A stretch of DNA of 64,000 bases from Flammeovirgaceae bacterium UBA7330 (GTDB lineage: Bacteria; Bacteroidota; Bacteroidia; Cytophagales; Cyclobacteriaceae): NCBI GenBank assembly GCA_002471275.1, contig DKPQ01000014.1:268297-332296 (forward strand), written 5' to 3'. A program made the position numbers and the translations under genes. Each line of letters starts with the position of its first letter. The first letter of the stretch is position 1. Under the pieces are notes generated by a model, which had not been told where the DNA came from, made no database searches, and worked only from the letters and a program-made list of their open reading frames with translations. Shown here piece after piece: positions 1-8,249 of the stretch.

Positions 1-645
1 AACAGGCATCAAGAAATCTTTATCAACAGCTCTTTCAGGAATTGGAATGTACTCATCAACAGCCTTCATCAATTCCTCTACTTTCTCAACCCACTTAGCT
101 TCGCCATTCAAAGCTCCTAGCGCTGAACCCTGGATTACAGGAATGTCATCACCAGGAAATTCGTATGCTGAAAGTAATTCTCTGATTTCCATTTCAACAA
201 GCTCTAAAAGCTCAGGATCATCAACAAGGTCAACTTTGTTCATGAAAACAACCAAAGCAGGTACACCTACCTGACGAGAAAGCAGGATGTGCTCTCTTGT
301 TTGAGGCATAGGACCATCAGTAGCAGCAACAACGATGATTGCTCCGTCCATCTGCGCAGCACCAGTTACCATGTTTTTAACGTAATCCGCGTGACCAGGG
401 CAGTCAACGTGCGCATAGTGACGAGATTCTGTTTGATACTCGATGTGCGAAGAGTTGATTGTGATACCTCTTTCTTTTTCTTCAGGAGCGTTGTCGATAG
501 AAGAAAAGTCTTTTACTTCAGCAAGTCCTTTACTAGCAAGAACTGATGAAATTGCAGCGGTTAGCGTTGTTTTTCCATGGTCTACGTGACCAATGGTTCC
601 AATATTAACATGTGGTTTTGAACGATCAAAGGTTTCTTTAGCCAT
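1..645 (-). CDS. tuf: Elongation factor Tu, N-terminal part (cut by window edge)
   Basis: Delivers aminoacyl-tRNA to the ribosome as a GTPase. The reading frame starts at the ATG complementary to 643-645 ([20 protein letters not shown]) and stays open to base 1, so 215 codons of a protein usually near 395 residues are present. The P-loop GHVDHGKT, the switch II DCPGH and the NKVD guanine-recognition motif are all readable. It is the last visible gene of a tRNA-Tyr/Gly/Thr-tuf transcription unit, the same order as the E. coli tufB operon. The 3' part lies outside the window. Identification is certain; only the truncation by the window limits it. Confidence 0.98.
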   Translation of the reverse strand, partial: MAKETFDRSKPHVNIGTIGHVDHGKTTLTAAISSVLASKGLAEVKDFSSIDNAPEEKERGITINSSHIEYQTESRHYAHVDCPGHADYVKNMVTGAAQMDGAIIVVAATDGPMPQTREHILLSRQVGVPALVVFMNKVDLVDDPELLELVEMEIRELLSAYEFPGDDIPVIQGSALGALNGEAKWVEKVEELMKAVDEYIPIPERAVDKDFLMPV

Positions 646-762
646 GTCTGATAATCCTCAATTTAGATTCTAAATATAATTTTCAATTACTTAATAAATA
701 CTTAAACCAATGTAAGGTAGTTTTTTCAACTTCCTTATCTAATGCATCTGCATTAAGTCTAG

Positions 763-834
763 AGCCGATGACGGGATTTGAACCCGTGACCTCTTCCTTA
801 CCAAGGAAGTACTCTACCCCTGAGCTACATCGGC
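763..834 (-). tRNA. tRNA-Thr (anticodon GGT)
   Basis: Read on the minus strand the sequence folds as a full cloverleaf. The acceptor stem is GCCGATG/CATCGGC, the D-arm is TAGCTCAGGGGTAGAG, and the T-loop is GGTTCAAATCC. The anticodon stem CTTCC/GGAAG encloses TTGGTAA, so positions 34-36 are GGT, which reads threonine ACC and ACU. CCA is not encoded. It lies 117 bases upstream of tuf and is presumably cotranscribed with it. Confidence 0.95.
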
Positions 835-862
835 AAATCCCGATTTCACTCACTCCTTTCCT

Positions 863-876
863 CGAGCTACATCGGT
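863..876 (-). other. Partial copy of a tRNA 5' end
   Basis: On the minus strand these 14 bases read ACCGATGTAGCTCG. They nearly repeat the first 14 bases of the adjacent tRNA-Thr (GCCGATGTAGCTCA). No anticodon arm or T-arm follows, so this is not a working tRNA. It sits in the unusually long 171-base spacer between tRNA-Gly and tRNA-Thr. It may be the relic of a deleted tandem tRNA; the match is short enough that chance cannot be excluded. Confidence 0.45.
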
Positions 877-981
877 CTGAACTGAAATACTGCTTTGCAG
901 CATCCCAGGCTCTGAGTCTTGGTCCTCCATAGTTTTTCGGACTAATCCTCATAACCCTGAACCAATAACTCAAAGTTCTTG

Positions 982-1136
982 ACAGGTGTCATCACTTTGA
1001 CCTTGAGCGGGCGACCAGGTTCGAACCGGCGACCTACAGCTTGGAAGGCTGTCGCTCTACCAACTGAGCTACGCCCGCTTATAACCATTGTCAAAATGAC
1101 CTTGCATCTGTACTACAAATACAAGGTGACACCTGT
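982..1136. repeat. 10-bp inverted repeat flanking tRNA-Gly
   Basis: ACAGGTGTCA at 982-991 is the exact reverse complement of TGACACCTGT at 1127-1136. The two arms bracket the tRNA-Gly gene, one in each spacer. In the precursor transcript they could pair and loop out the tRNA, which would fit a processing structure. Near the arms the word TGACCTTG also occurs twice (998-1005 and 1098-1105). The repeat is seen directly; the function is inferred. Confidence 0.5.
1006..1078 (-). tRNA. tRNA-Gly (anticodon TCC)
   Basis: The minus strand gives acceptor stem GCGGGCG/CGCCCGC, D-arm TAGCTCAGTTGGTAGAGC, and T-loop GGTTCGAACC. The anticodon stem ACAGC/GCTGT encloses CTTCCAA, so the anticodon is TCC, reading GGA and GGG. 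It is the middle tRNA of the tuf operon, with an inverted repeat in its two flanking spacers. CCA is not encoded. Confidence 0.95.
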
Positions 1137-1144
1137 ACTTTGTG

Positions 1145-1227
1145 TGGGGGGAGAAGGATTCGAACCTTCGAAGACATAAGTCAACGGATTTACAGTCCGT
1201 CCCAGTTGGCCGCTTTGGTATCCCCCC
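1145..1227 (-). tRNA. tRNA-Tyr (anticodon GTA)
   Basis: This is a class II tRNA of 83 bases. The minus strand shows acceptor stem GGGGGGA/TCCCCCC, anticodon loop CTGTAAA with anticodon GTA, a long variable arm (TTGACTTATGTCTTC), and T-loop GGTTCGAATCC. It is the first gene of the tRNA-Tyr/Gly/Thr-tuf unit. It lies 57 bases downstream of the candidate promoter at 1285-1315. Confidence 0.95.
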
Positions 1228-1284
1228 GGCTTAAATAAATCAAAACACTTCCCTCTTTTGGCGGTCTGCCCGAAAAAGGGAATG

Positions 1285-1315
1285 CAAAATTATACGTATT
1301 TTTATTATATTCAAA
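1285..1315 (-). promoter_or_regulatory. Promoter of the tRNA-tuf operon
   Basis: On the minus strand a TTTG (1312-1315) is followed after 19 bases by TAATTTTG (1285-1292). This fits the Bacteroidota housekeeping promoter (TTTG, about 19 bases, TAnnTTTG) exactly. Transcription would start about 50 bases before tRNA-Tyr. It is the best-matching promoter seen in the window. Confidence 0.8.
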
Positions 1316-1390
1316 TTTTTGATTTGATATTATAAGTACTATTTCAAATATTTATTTAGCATACAATGTTGCTACAGTAGATCAGTCAAA

Positions 1391-1918
1391 ATGAATTTTA
1401 ATTACCTTAGGGCTCAAATGAAGCTAACCTGCACAATTAATAAGGATCGATCAGTATCTCTGGATATATCCGGCCAAAAAACCATGGTCAATGGAAAAGC
1501 ATTTGACTACCAGTTAATAAAAAAGAAAATCAACGAATACCAGCTTCTTGCCAATGGAAAAAGTCATGAAATCAGGATTTTGTCCGTTGAAGGCAGCCAA
1601 ATTTGGATGCTTGTAGACGATTATGAGCTAAGAGTTGAGGCTAAAAATGAGCTTGATCTCATGATGATGAAGCTAGGAGTAGCAACAGGTTCGGCATTGG
1701 AAAACAGCGAAGTTCTTGCTCCCATGCCCGGAACAATCCTGGATGTGATGGTGGCTCCGGACCAAAAAGTAAAAAAAGGAGACAGCCTGCTTGTATTGAA
1801 TGCCATGAAGATGGAGAATGTCATCAAGGCACCGGGTGATGGGCAGATACATGAGATCAAGGTTTCACCCGGAGAAAATGTCAATAAGAATCAGGTCTTA
1901 ATTTCTTTTAGCGTATAG
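1391..1918 (+). CDS. Biotin/lipoyl-attachment carrier protein (BCCP-like)
   Basis: This is a carrier subunit for a biotin-dependent carboxylase or decarboxylase. The C-terminal ~75 residues form a biotinyl domain with the attachment motif AMKMEN; the modified lysine would be Lys140. The upstream APMPGT and the later GD.V.KGD features are also typical. The N-terminal ~90 residues are a beta-rich region like the linker domain of acyl-CoA carboxylase alpha chains, so this may be the split-off C-terminus of such an enzyme. Translation could instead start at the ATG at 1418 (MKLTCTINK). birA, which would biotinylate it, is at 14230-14988. The partner carboxylase is not in the window. Confidence 0.88.
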   Translation: MNFNYLRAQMKLTCTINKDRSVSLDISGQKTMVNGKAFDYQLIKKKINEYQLLANGKSHEIRILSVEGSQIWMLVDDYELRVEAKNELDLMMMKLGVATGSALENSEVLAPMPGTILDVMVAPDQKVKKGDSLLVLNAMKMENVIKAPGDGQIHEIKVSPGENVNKNQVLISFSV

Positions 1919-1953
1919 CTCATACTTTTTAGGGCTACCTAAAATAAACTTTA

Positions 1954-1961
1954 TATTTTTG
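1954..1961 (+). promoter_or_regulatory. -7 element of the pyrH promoter
   Basis: TATTTTTG matches TAnnTTTG. No clear TTTG lies 19-21 bases upstream, so only the -7 half is supported. It would start transcription near 1967, giving a leader of about 30 bases before the pyrH ATG at 1997. The in-frame GTG at 1961 overlaps this element and is therefore an unlikely start. Confidence 0.5.
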
Positions 1962-1996
1962 TGAGGTTTGAATTTCAACTACCACACAAACTCTCA

Positions 1997-2701
1997 ATGA
2001 AATATAAACGCATTCTCCTCAAACTAAGCGGTGAGGCACTCATGGGTTCTAAGGACCATGGAATAGATTCCGAAAGACTAGAGCAATATGCACAAGAAAT
2101 ACAAAGAGTTCATGACGCTGGTACACAGCTGGCAATTGTCATAGGCGGTGGCAATATTTTTAGAGGGGTAGACGGTGAAAGATCAGGAATAGACCGGGTG
2201 CAGGGAGATTATATGGGAATGCTTGCCACAGTAATCAACGCCATGGCCTTGCAAAGTGCATTGGAAAAGCATGGCATGTATACCCGCCTGATGTCCGGAC
2301 TGAAAATGGAGCAGGTCTGCGAACCTTTTATCAGAAGAAGAGCCATCCGACACCTGGAAAAAGGCCGGATTGTCATTTTTGGGGCAGGTATAGGTAACCC
2401 ATACTTCACAACTGATTCTACTGCCAGCCTGCGAGCCATTGAGATAGAAGCCGATGTTGTATTGAAGGGCACAAGAGTAGATGGTGTATATACAGCAGAT
2501 CCTGAAAAAGATCCGACGGCAGAGAAATACAGCACATTGTCATTCCAGGAGGCTTACGAAAAAGGTCTCAACATCATGGACATGACTGCATTTACATTGT
2601 GTATGGAAAATGATCTGCCTATCATCGTCTTTGATATGAATAAACCCGGTAATCTTAACAAGATCACTGAAGGAGAAACCGTTGGTACATTAATTAATTA
2701 A
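1997..2701 (+). CDS. pyrH: UMP kinase (uridylate kinase)
   Basis: Phosphorylates UMP to UDP in pyrimidine nucleotide synthesis; this bacterial hexameric form belongs to the amino-acid-kinase fold. The start chosen is the ATG giving [17 protein letters not shown], the usual N-terminus, which makes 234 residues. GGGNIFRG (substrate and ATP loop), [15 protein letters not shown] and [12 protein letters not shown] are the standard family motifs. frr follows 26 bases later on the same strand, the widespread pyrH-frr pairing. An upstream in-frame GTG at 1961 would add 12 residues but falls in the promoter. Confidence 0.97.
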   Translation: MKYKRILLKLSGEALMGSKDHGIDSERLEQYAQEIQRVHDAGTQLAIVIGGGNIFRGVDGERSGIDRVQGDYMGMLATVINAMALQSALEKHGMYTRLMSGLKMEQVCEPFIRRRAIRHLEKGRIVIFGAGIGNPYFTTDSTASLRAIEIEADVVLKGTRVDGVYTADPEKDPTAEKYSTLSFQEAYEKGLNIMDMTAFTLCMENDLPIIVFDMNKPGNLNKITEGETVGTLIN

Positions 2702-2727
2702 TTCATAATAAGTTAAAGTCATAAAAA

Positions 2728-3288
2728 ATGGAGGACATTGATTTTTATCTGGAACATGCTAAAGAAATGATGGACAAGGCCGTAAAACACCTCTCCGGTG
2801 AATTGACACGTATCAGAGCTGGTAAGGCAACACCAAATATGCTGGATGGAGTTGAGGTAGATTATTATGGTTCAATGAGTCCTCTAAATCAGATTGCATC
2901 TGTCACTACACCGGATGCCAGAACACTGGCCGTCAAACCATGGGAAGCTAAAATGATCCCTGAAATTGAACGAGCCATCATTAATAGTGATCTAGGATTG
3001 AACCCCCAAAATGATGGCGAGCTCATCCGAATCAACATTCCGGCTCTTACCGAAGAAAGGAGACTCGCTCTCGTAAAACAGGCAAAAGCCGAAGCTGAAA
3101 ATGGAAAAGTGAGTATTAGAAATATCAGAAAAGACGTCAATGATTCCCTGAAGAACCTCCTGAAAGAAGGGTTGGCGGAAGATCTGGTGAAAAGTGCTGA
3201 GGAAGAAGTGCAAAAACTAACCGACAAGCACGTAGAGCAAATTGACAAGCTCCTGGCTCACAAGGAAAAAGACATCATGACTGTATAG
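2728..3288 (+). CDS. frr: Ribosome recycling factor
   Basis: Splits the post-termination ribosome together with EF-G. The length of 186 residues is standard. The sequence shows the RRF signature: an N-terminal helix with LTRIRAGKATP, the central Y.G...PLNQIASV domain, and the C-terminal RR.ALVKQAK and NIRKDVND helices of the three-helix bundle. It is the second gene of a pyrH-frr operon. It ends 43 bases from the convergent nadD gene, with no obvious terminator hairpin in between. Confidence 0.97.
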   Translation: MEDIDFYLEHAKEMMDKAVKHLSGELTRIRAGKATPNMLDGVEVDYYGSMSPLNQIASVTTPDARTLAVKPWEAKMIPEIERAIINSDLGLNPQNDGELIRINIPALTEERRLALVKQAKAEAENGKVSIRNIRKDVNDSLKNLLKEGLAEDLVKSAEEEVQKLTDKHVEQIDKLLAHKEKDIMTV

Positions 3289-3331
3289 ACACGACTGGCT
3301 GAAAACGCCCGGTGATCTAATCGTATATTTG

Positions 3332-3904
3332 CTAAATAAACAGTTTCTTGGCTTCGATTCTTTGACGAACTCGCTCTGGCACGAGGTATTTGATGGATTT
3401 ATTTTCCCTAATCAGGTTTCGGATCAATGTAGCAGAAATGTCCATGCGGGGAGCATCGATCATCGTGACATTCGGGTGGTCTTTAAGATCCGAATCAGGT
3501 GCATTGGGCCTTGGATATACAATCAACCCGAAATTTTTCAGAATCTCCTCGTAGTTTTTCCACCTGGGTAAAGCTGCCAGATTATCCTCACCAATGATCA
3601 GGTTAAAGTTATGATTAGGATGTTTTTCTGCCAGTACCGTAAGGGTATGAACAGTATAATTAGGGCGCGGTAGATTAAACTCCACATCACTCACCTTAAA
3701 ATGATAATCCTCTGTAATGGCGGCTTCCACCAGGTCATACCTGTCAAACTCATGCAAAAGATTCTTGTTGGCCTTGAGTGGATTCTGGGGAGATACTACA
3801 AACCAAACCTCATCCATTTCTGTAGTTTCGTGAACGATGTTGGCGATGATCAGATGGCCTATGTGAATGGGATTGAAGGAACCGAAAAAAAGTCCGACGT
3901 TCAT
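3332..3904 (-). CDS. nadD: Nicotinate-nucleotide adenylyltransferase
   Basis: Transfers AMP from ATP to nicotinate mononucleotide in NAD synthesis. The N-terminal GLFFGSFNPIHIGH contains the nucleotidyltransferase GxFxPxHxGH motif. The C-terminal ISATLIRNLI is the second ATP-binding motif (ISxTxxR). At 190 residues it has the normal length. Its start codon overlaps the gmk stop by one base, so it is translationally coupled as the last gene of a sigma, anti-sigma, gmk, nadD operon. Confidence 0.96.
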   Translation of the reverse strand: MNVGLFFGSFNPIHIGHLIIANIVHETTEMDEVWFVVSPQNPLKANKNLLHEFDRYDLVEAAITEDYHFKVSDVEFNLPRPNYTVHTLTVLAEKHPNHNFNLIIGEDNLAALPRWKNYEEILKNFGLIVYPRPNAPDSDLKDHPNVTMIDAPRMDISATLIRNLIRENKSIKYLVPERVRQRIEAKKLFI

Positions 3905-4488
3905 TATTTAATGATGAATTTAAGAATCTCCTGTTTTATCTCCCCTACTGCCGTTTCCAGATTTTCATTTACAAGGATATAATCAAATTCATTAGCACGC
4001 TGCATTTCCTGCCAGGCTTTTTTAATTCGGACGGCTAATTGATCCTCACTTTCAGTGTTTCTCGAGCTTAAGCGCTCTTTCAGGGTATCCACATCCTTTA
4101 CTTTGACGAATGTAGACAACGCCCGCTCTCCCAAAATCTGTTTGAGATTTAATCCCCCTACCACATCAATATCAAAAACCACATGTTGTCCATTTTGCCA
4201 AATCCGGTCTACTTCAGACTTGAGGGTACCATAAAATAAATTTGGATAGACCTCTTCCCACTCATAGAAAGCTCCTTCTTCTATTTTAGCTTTGAATTCT
4301 TCGATGGTGAGGAAATAATAATCTTTTCCATGCTCTTCCAAGCCATCTCGCTTAGCGCGTGTGGTCGCTGATATGGAAAAACTTAATTGAGGAAGCTCGG
4401 AAAGTAACCTTTTAACGATGGTCGTTTTTCCTGCCCCAGAGGGTGCGGAAAAGATAAAGGCCTTTCCCTGATTTGTTGGCTCAGGCAC
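3904..4488 (-). CDS. gmk: Guanylate kinase
   Basis: Phosphorylates GMP to GDP. The P-loop SAPSGAGKTT (Gly18-Thr22 core) is followed by the GMP-binding region with TTRAKRDGLEEHGKDYYF and the hinge EWEEVYPNLFYGT. The 194-residue length is typical. It overlaps the anti-sigma factor gene by eight bases and nadD by one, so all are read from one message. Some gmk proteins carry extra domains; this one does not. Confidence 0.97.
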   Translation of the reverse strand: MPEPTNQGKAFIFSAPSGAGKTTIVKRLLSELPQLSFSISATTRAKRDGLEEHGKDYYFLTIEEFKAKIEEGAFYEWEEVYPNLFYGTLKSEVDRIWQNGQHVVFDIDVVGGLNLKQILGERALSTFVKVKDVDTLKERLSSRNTESEDQLAVRIKKAWQEMQRANEFDYILVNENLETAVGEIKQEILKFIIK

Positions 4489-4738
4489 TTTTAAAAATCT
4501 TGCGTCTTATTTCAGATGCCAGACCCGGAGGCACTGGCTGACTGGTTAGTTTGGTTTTAATTAAAATTCTGATCTCCTTCTCTACTTCGTAAAGCTGCAG
4601 ACATGTCATGCATTTATCAACGTGAGCGGAAAGGTAGTTTTCCTGTTCTTTAGTAGCCTCATTATCAAGCATCAGGTGCAAAATTTCAAGGTATTCGCTA
4701 CAACCGGAATTACCCGTCTTATCTGTAGATTCTTCCAT
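4481..4738 (-). CDS. Small zinc-finger anti-sigma factor
   Basis: An 85-residue soluble protein with the ZAS zinc-binding motif H-x3-C-x2-C at His39, Cys43 and Cys46, plus Cys13. This is the hallmark of anti-sigma factors such as RsrA and ChrR. It has no membrane segment. It lies between the ECF sigma gene (36 bases upstream) and gmk (8-base overlap), so it very likely binds and controls that sigma factor. Known ZAS proteins often sense oxidative or thiol stress; whether this one does is not visible from sequence. Confidence 0.85.
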   Translation of the reverse strand: MEESTDKTGNSGCSEYLEILHLMLDNEATKEQENYLSAHVDKCMTCLQLYEVEKEIRILIKTKLTSQPVPPGLASEIRRKIFKSA

Positions 4739-4774
4739 CAGATGACAAAATTATTTCAACGAAGTAAACAAAAA

Positions 4775-5386
4775 TTATTTATATCCCATGCTTCCAGCGT
4801 AGGACTTCAGTTTTTCTTTAAGCAAATTTCTGGCTCTATGTAATCTGGATCGCACCGTACCAATAGGGATGTCAAGTATCTTGGCCATCTCCTCGTAGGT
4901 AAATCCTTCCAGGTCACATAGAATGATGACAGTTCTGAAATCAACCGCCAGGGAATTCAAGGCATTGCTCACTTCATCACCCATCATATCCTTAAGCGCA
5001 TCTACCCTCAGATCCACTGTCTTATTGCTATCAACATCATCTGAATTGTAGAAGTTCTCTACTTCCTGATAATCTACTTTTGATGGCTCCTTACTTTTCT
5101 TCCTGAAGTCATTGATGAAACTGTTTTTAAGGATCCTGTACAGCCAGGCCTTGGCATTGGTACCCCGCTGGAATGAATTGATGAACCGGTAGGCCTTCAT
5201 GTAGGTATCCTGCACCAGGTCTTTTGCATCATCCTCATCAAAAGTCAACCTGTAGGCAAAATTGTACATAGCATCGATATTAGGAAGGAATTCTTTATCA
5301 AAGATCTCCATCCTCGTCTTTTCCGGATACTTAAACTTCGCCCGTTTTTCTTTATCGTTATTTTCTATTACTTCCTGGTTACTCAT
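4775..5386 (-). CDS. ECF-type RNA polymerase sigma factor
   Basis: A group 4 sigma-70 factor. Region 2 is readable as FAYRLTFDEDDAKDLVQDTY and the following AWLYRILKN. Region 4 is the helix-turn-helix from GFTYEEMAKIL through IPIGTVRSRLHRAR. The start is placed at the ATG giving MSNQEVIENN (203 residues); a nine-residue longer form from 5413 is possible. Its operon with a ZAS anti-sigma factor, gmk and nadD suggests stress control coupled to nucleotide metabolism genes. The promoter must lie in 5390-5558, but no clear TAnnTTTG element was seen there. Confidence 0.93.
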   Translation of the reverse strand: MSNQEVIENNDKEKRAKFKYPEKTRMEIFDKEFLPNIDAMYNFAYRLTFDEDDAKDLVQDTYMKAYRFINSFQRGTNAKAWLYRILKNSFINDFRKKSKEPSKVDYQEVENFYNSDDVDSNKTVDLRVDALKDMMGDEVSNALNSLAVDFRTVIILCDLEGFTYEEMAKILDIPIGTVRSRLHRARNLLKEKLKSYAGSMGYK

Positions 5387-5558
5387 ATACACAGTCGAGA
5401 AAAGGGATAACATACCAAACCAATACTTTAATGTATCTACATCTTTTATACGTGAATAAAATAAGATTGTTTATAATTAATCTAAATAAGGCTGCAGTAA
5501 CTTTTAATTGGCTTTCTTTAAATAATTAGCTGGAAAAGAATTTGTTTTGAATTTTTAA

Positions 5559-6386
5559 ATGGACGAACCAAAACCAGAAATATTTTTCCACGTCGGGCTG
5601 GGCAAAACAGCCTCTACGTACCTCCAACACAGTGTGTTCCCTTATTTTAAGGATATAAACTATATTCCTACTAACCGATATAAAAAATCACTTGACATCA
5701 TTGAAAATGGAACCAGCAAGAAATATTTGGTCTCCCGGGAGTTTGACAGGCAATTTGAAGATGAAGTAAAGTGGTTCTGCGCTGTGCATCCGGATGCACA
5801 CATCATTGTGGTTTTCCGCCGACAGGATAAATGGATCGCATCACAATATAAACGCCATGTGAAGGGCGGTTTTTATAAGGAGTTTGTCGATTTTATTGAT
5901 ATAGACAATAACCAGGGCTTCTGGGACCGAAAAGAAATGATCTTTATGGATAAGATCCGGGTCATTGAGAAGTATTCTACACAAAAGCCCTTGATCCTCT
6001 TTCATGAGGACCTTTCGGACCCTTATAACTTTATCGATCTGATTGCCAAATACTGCGGAGCTTCTTACAGTAGAAAGGCTGTTTCGGTGAAACCCCGTCA
6101 TACTGCCTGGAAAGAAAAACAACTGCATGCAGTGAAGTTTTTTCGGAAGCATGTATATAAAGGAGAGATCAAAGGAGGTAAAAACCGGTTGGAAACGTGG
6201 CTATATTTTCGGCCATGGTGGCTTCTTTTCCACCTGATAATGTATTTCGCCGTCCTTTTGCCCAAAAAATGGGTAATCAAAAAACCGCTGATCCAGGAGT
6301 CTGATCTGGAGAAAGTTCGAGAATGGACCCATAAGGACTGGTCAGACCTGAAGGCCTATGCTGAAAAAAACAACCCGAAGCTGTGA
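5559..6386 (+). CDS. Sulfotransferase-family protein
   Basis: Likely transfers a sulfo group from PAPS to a sugar or lipid acceptor. The N-terminal FFHVGLGKTASTYLQ holds the 5'-phosphosulfate-binding loop (Gly13-Thr20). VVFRRQDKWIASQYKRH around residue 90 resembles the 3'-phosphate-binding R...S motif. A hydrophobic stretch near residues 225-240 (LLFHLIMYFAVLLP) may associate with the membrane. It heads a plus-strand run with a GT4, a GT2 and a GT9 enzyme, and its stop overlaps the GT4 start (GTGA). This suggests sulfation of a lipopolysaccharide core or surface glycan. The acceptor cannot be told. Confidence 0.85.
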   Translation: MDEPKPEIFFHVGLGKTASTYLQHSVFPYFKDINYIPTNRYKKSLDIIENGTSKKYLVSREFDRQFEDEVKWFCAVHPDAHIIVVFRRQDKWIASQYKRHVKGGFYKEFVDFIDIDNNQGFWDRKEMIFMDKIRVIEKYSTQKPLILFHEDLSDPYNFIDLIAKYCGASYSRKAVSVKPRHTAWKEKQLHAVKFFRKHVYKGEIKGGKNRLETWLYFRPWWLLFHLIMYFAVLLPKKWVIKKPLIQESDLEKVREWTHKDWSDLKAYAEKNNPKL

Positions 6387-7462
6387 GGATACTGGAGGTG
6401 TGCACAAGTCAATCACTGGGTGGGCTGGAATTGTATTTCGTCACCTGCTGCCAGCAACTTTCCACACTGGGCAATGAGGTGCATGGTATGGCACGATCTG
6501 ATTCACCTATTTGGCAAAAACTTAATATGAAGAGTCTTCCAGTAGTGTCGACAACTGGAAATAAAATAAAATCTCTGGTCAGGATCTTATCTTTTCTGAG
6601 AAAAAATCATCCGGATATCGTTCACACCCACGACAAGAAGGATCTCCTGATCATTGCGCTGTGTAAAGTTTTGAGCCCAGTAAAATTTCAGCATGTACAT
6701 ACCCGCCAAATGAATATGCCCAGGGCTAAAAAAGGCCTTTATCACCGATTCATATATTCCAAAATCAATCTGTTTATCACCATTACTGAGCGCCTGAAGC
6801 AGCAGGTACTGGAAAAAGTTGGTCTGCCGGAAAAAAAAGTAAAATGTCTGTATTATGGAGTACCTGCTCCCGAGCCCAAGAAACAAAATCCTTTTGAAAA
6901 CCCGGGGAAATCACCATTTAAGGTCGGCGTGGTGGCTCGCATTGATCGGAAAAAACAACAACACCTGGCCATCGAAGCCGTTTCTCTTTTAAGGGAAAAG
7001 AAAATATTCATCGACCTGTTTTTAGTTGGATCGGTCTCCCATCCGGACTATGAAGCATCTTTGAAAAAGCAAATCTCCTCATTGGAGCTCAGCGATCAGG
7101 TCTTTATGACTGGATTCCTGGATCAGCCTCAAACGATCATGCCTCATTTTGATGTAATTGTGCTTACCACAGCTGAGGAAACTTTCGGATTGGTGCTGGC
7201 TGAAGCCATGAGGATGGGAGTAGCAGTCATCGGTGCCAATGGCGGGGGTGTTCCGGAAATCATAGACCATGAAAAAACCGGTTTACTTTTCGAACCAGGC
7301 GATAGCCAGGGTTTGGCAATCGCCATAGAAAAACTGGTCACCGATAAGCCACTCATGGCGCAAATTGCCATAAACGGCAAGCATAAAGCAGACAAATTGT
7401 TTAATATAGAGCATCATTTCACAGCATTGGAAGCTACTTTTCGGGAACTCAACACAGATTGA
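6383..7462 (+). CDS. GT4 glycosyltransferase
   Basis: A GT-B-fold retaining glycosyltransferase of 359 residues. The N-terminus has the GGLELYFVTCCQQL acceptor-side loop. The C-terminal half shows VGVVARIDRKKQQHLAIEA and the E-x7-E region (EETFGLVLAEAM) followed by GVPEII, which bind the nucleotide-sugar donor. It starts at a GTG overlapping the sulfotransferase TGA by four bases and is followed four bases later by the WaaE-like gene. It probably adds a sugar to the lipid A core or a surface glycan; donor and acceptor are unknown. Confidence 0.92.
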   Translation: MRILEVCTSQSLGGLELYFVTCCQQLSTLGNEVHGMARSDSPIWQKLNMKSLPVVSTTGNKIKSLVRILSFLRKNHPDIVHTHDKKDLLIIALCKVLSPVKFQHVHTRQMNMPRAKKGLYHRFIYSKINLFITITERLKQQVLEKVGLPEKKVKCLYYGVPAPEPKKQNPFENPGKSPFKVGVVARIDRKKQQHLAIEAVSLLREKKIFIDLFLVGSVSHPDYEASLKKQISSLELSDQVFMTGFLDQPQTIMPHFDVIVLTTAEETFGLVLAEAMRMGVAVIGANGGGVPEIIDHEKTGLLFEPGDSQGLAIAIEKLVTDKPLMAQIAINGKHKADKLFNIEHHFTALEATFRELNTD

Positions 7463-7466
7463 TTAC

Positions 7467-8249
7467 ATGTCAGTAAAAATATCCGGTGTAATTATCACAT
7501 TCAATGAAGAGAAAAACATCGAGAGATGTATTCACTCCATGGAGGACGTGGTGGATGAAGTGCTGGTGGTAGATTCTTTCTCTACAGACAAAACCAGAGA
7601 GATCTGTCAAAACCTGGGGGTAAAATTTATTGAACACCCTTTTGCAGGACACATAGAACAAAAGAATGTAGCTGTGCAAAAAGCTGAACATGACATCATT
7701 CTTTCCCTGGATGCGGACGAGGCACTGACTGAAGCAGCCAGAACCGAGATCCTCAAGATAAAGAGCCAATGGGAATACGATGCCTACTATGTCAACCGAC
7801 TGACCAACTACTGTGGTAAATGGATCAGGCACTGCGGATGGTACCCGGACAGGAAAATTCGATTATTTGACCGAAAAATAGCTTCGTGGGGTGGTGAAAA
7901 CCCTCATGACCGGGTGATTGTGAAAGAGGATGCCAGGATAGGATTTATTAAAGCGGATATGCTGCATTATTCCTTCCCGACGATACACGATCATGCAAAA
8001 ACAGCCAATCATTTTTCTGAAATAGCTGCCCGGGAAGCGATCAAAAAAGGAAAGCATGTTTCTATAATTATCCATGTGCTGCTTAACCCATGGTTTACTT
8101 TCATCAAAAAATATTTTTTCCAGCTGGGTTTCATGGATGGATATCATGGATTTGTGATCTGTATATTATCGGCCCACTCCAATTTTCTGAAGTACAACAA
8201 AATCCGAATGCTTACAAAGTATGAAAATTCTAATCAGCAGGACCGATAA
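7467..8249 (+). CDS. GT2 glycosyltransferase, WaaE/KdtX-like
   Basis: An inverting GT-A enzyme. Its N-terminus (VIITFNEEKNIERCIHSM) and the metal-binding SLDADEAL fit the family of lipopolysaccharide-core glucosyltransferases (WaaE/KdtX). The CGWYPDRKIRLFDR segment is also characteristic of that family. Its last 29 bases overlap the start of the GT9 heptosyltransferase gene, so the two are probably coupled. With the GT9 neighbour this supports a role in core oligosaccharide assembly. Confidence 0.9.
   Translation: MSVKISGVIITFNEEKNIERCIHSMEDVVDEVLVVDSFSTDKTREICQNLGVKFIEHPFAGHIEQKNVAVQKAEHDIILSLDADEALTEAARTEILKIKSQWEYDAYYVNRLTNYCGKWIRHCGWYPDRKIRLFDRKIASWGGENPHDRVIVKEDARIGFIKADMLHYSFPTIHDHAKTANHFSEIAAREAIKKGKHVSIIIHVLLNPWFTFIKKYFFQLGFMDGYHGFVICILSAHSNFLKYNKIRMLTKYENSNQQDR

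Noticed and set aside
683..973. 96-residue minus-strand open frame across the tRNA-Thr region
   Set aside because: It runs through the tRNA gene and has no protein-like composition.
1961..1996. Upstream GTG start for pyrH
   Set aside because: It overlaps the TATTTTTG promoter element and would add residues not seen in UMP kinases; the ATG at 1997 gives the standard N-terminus.
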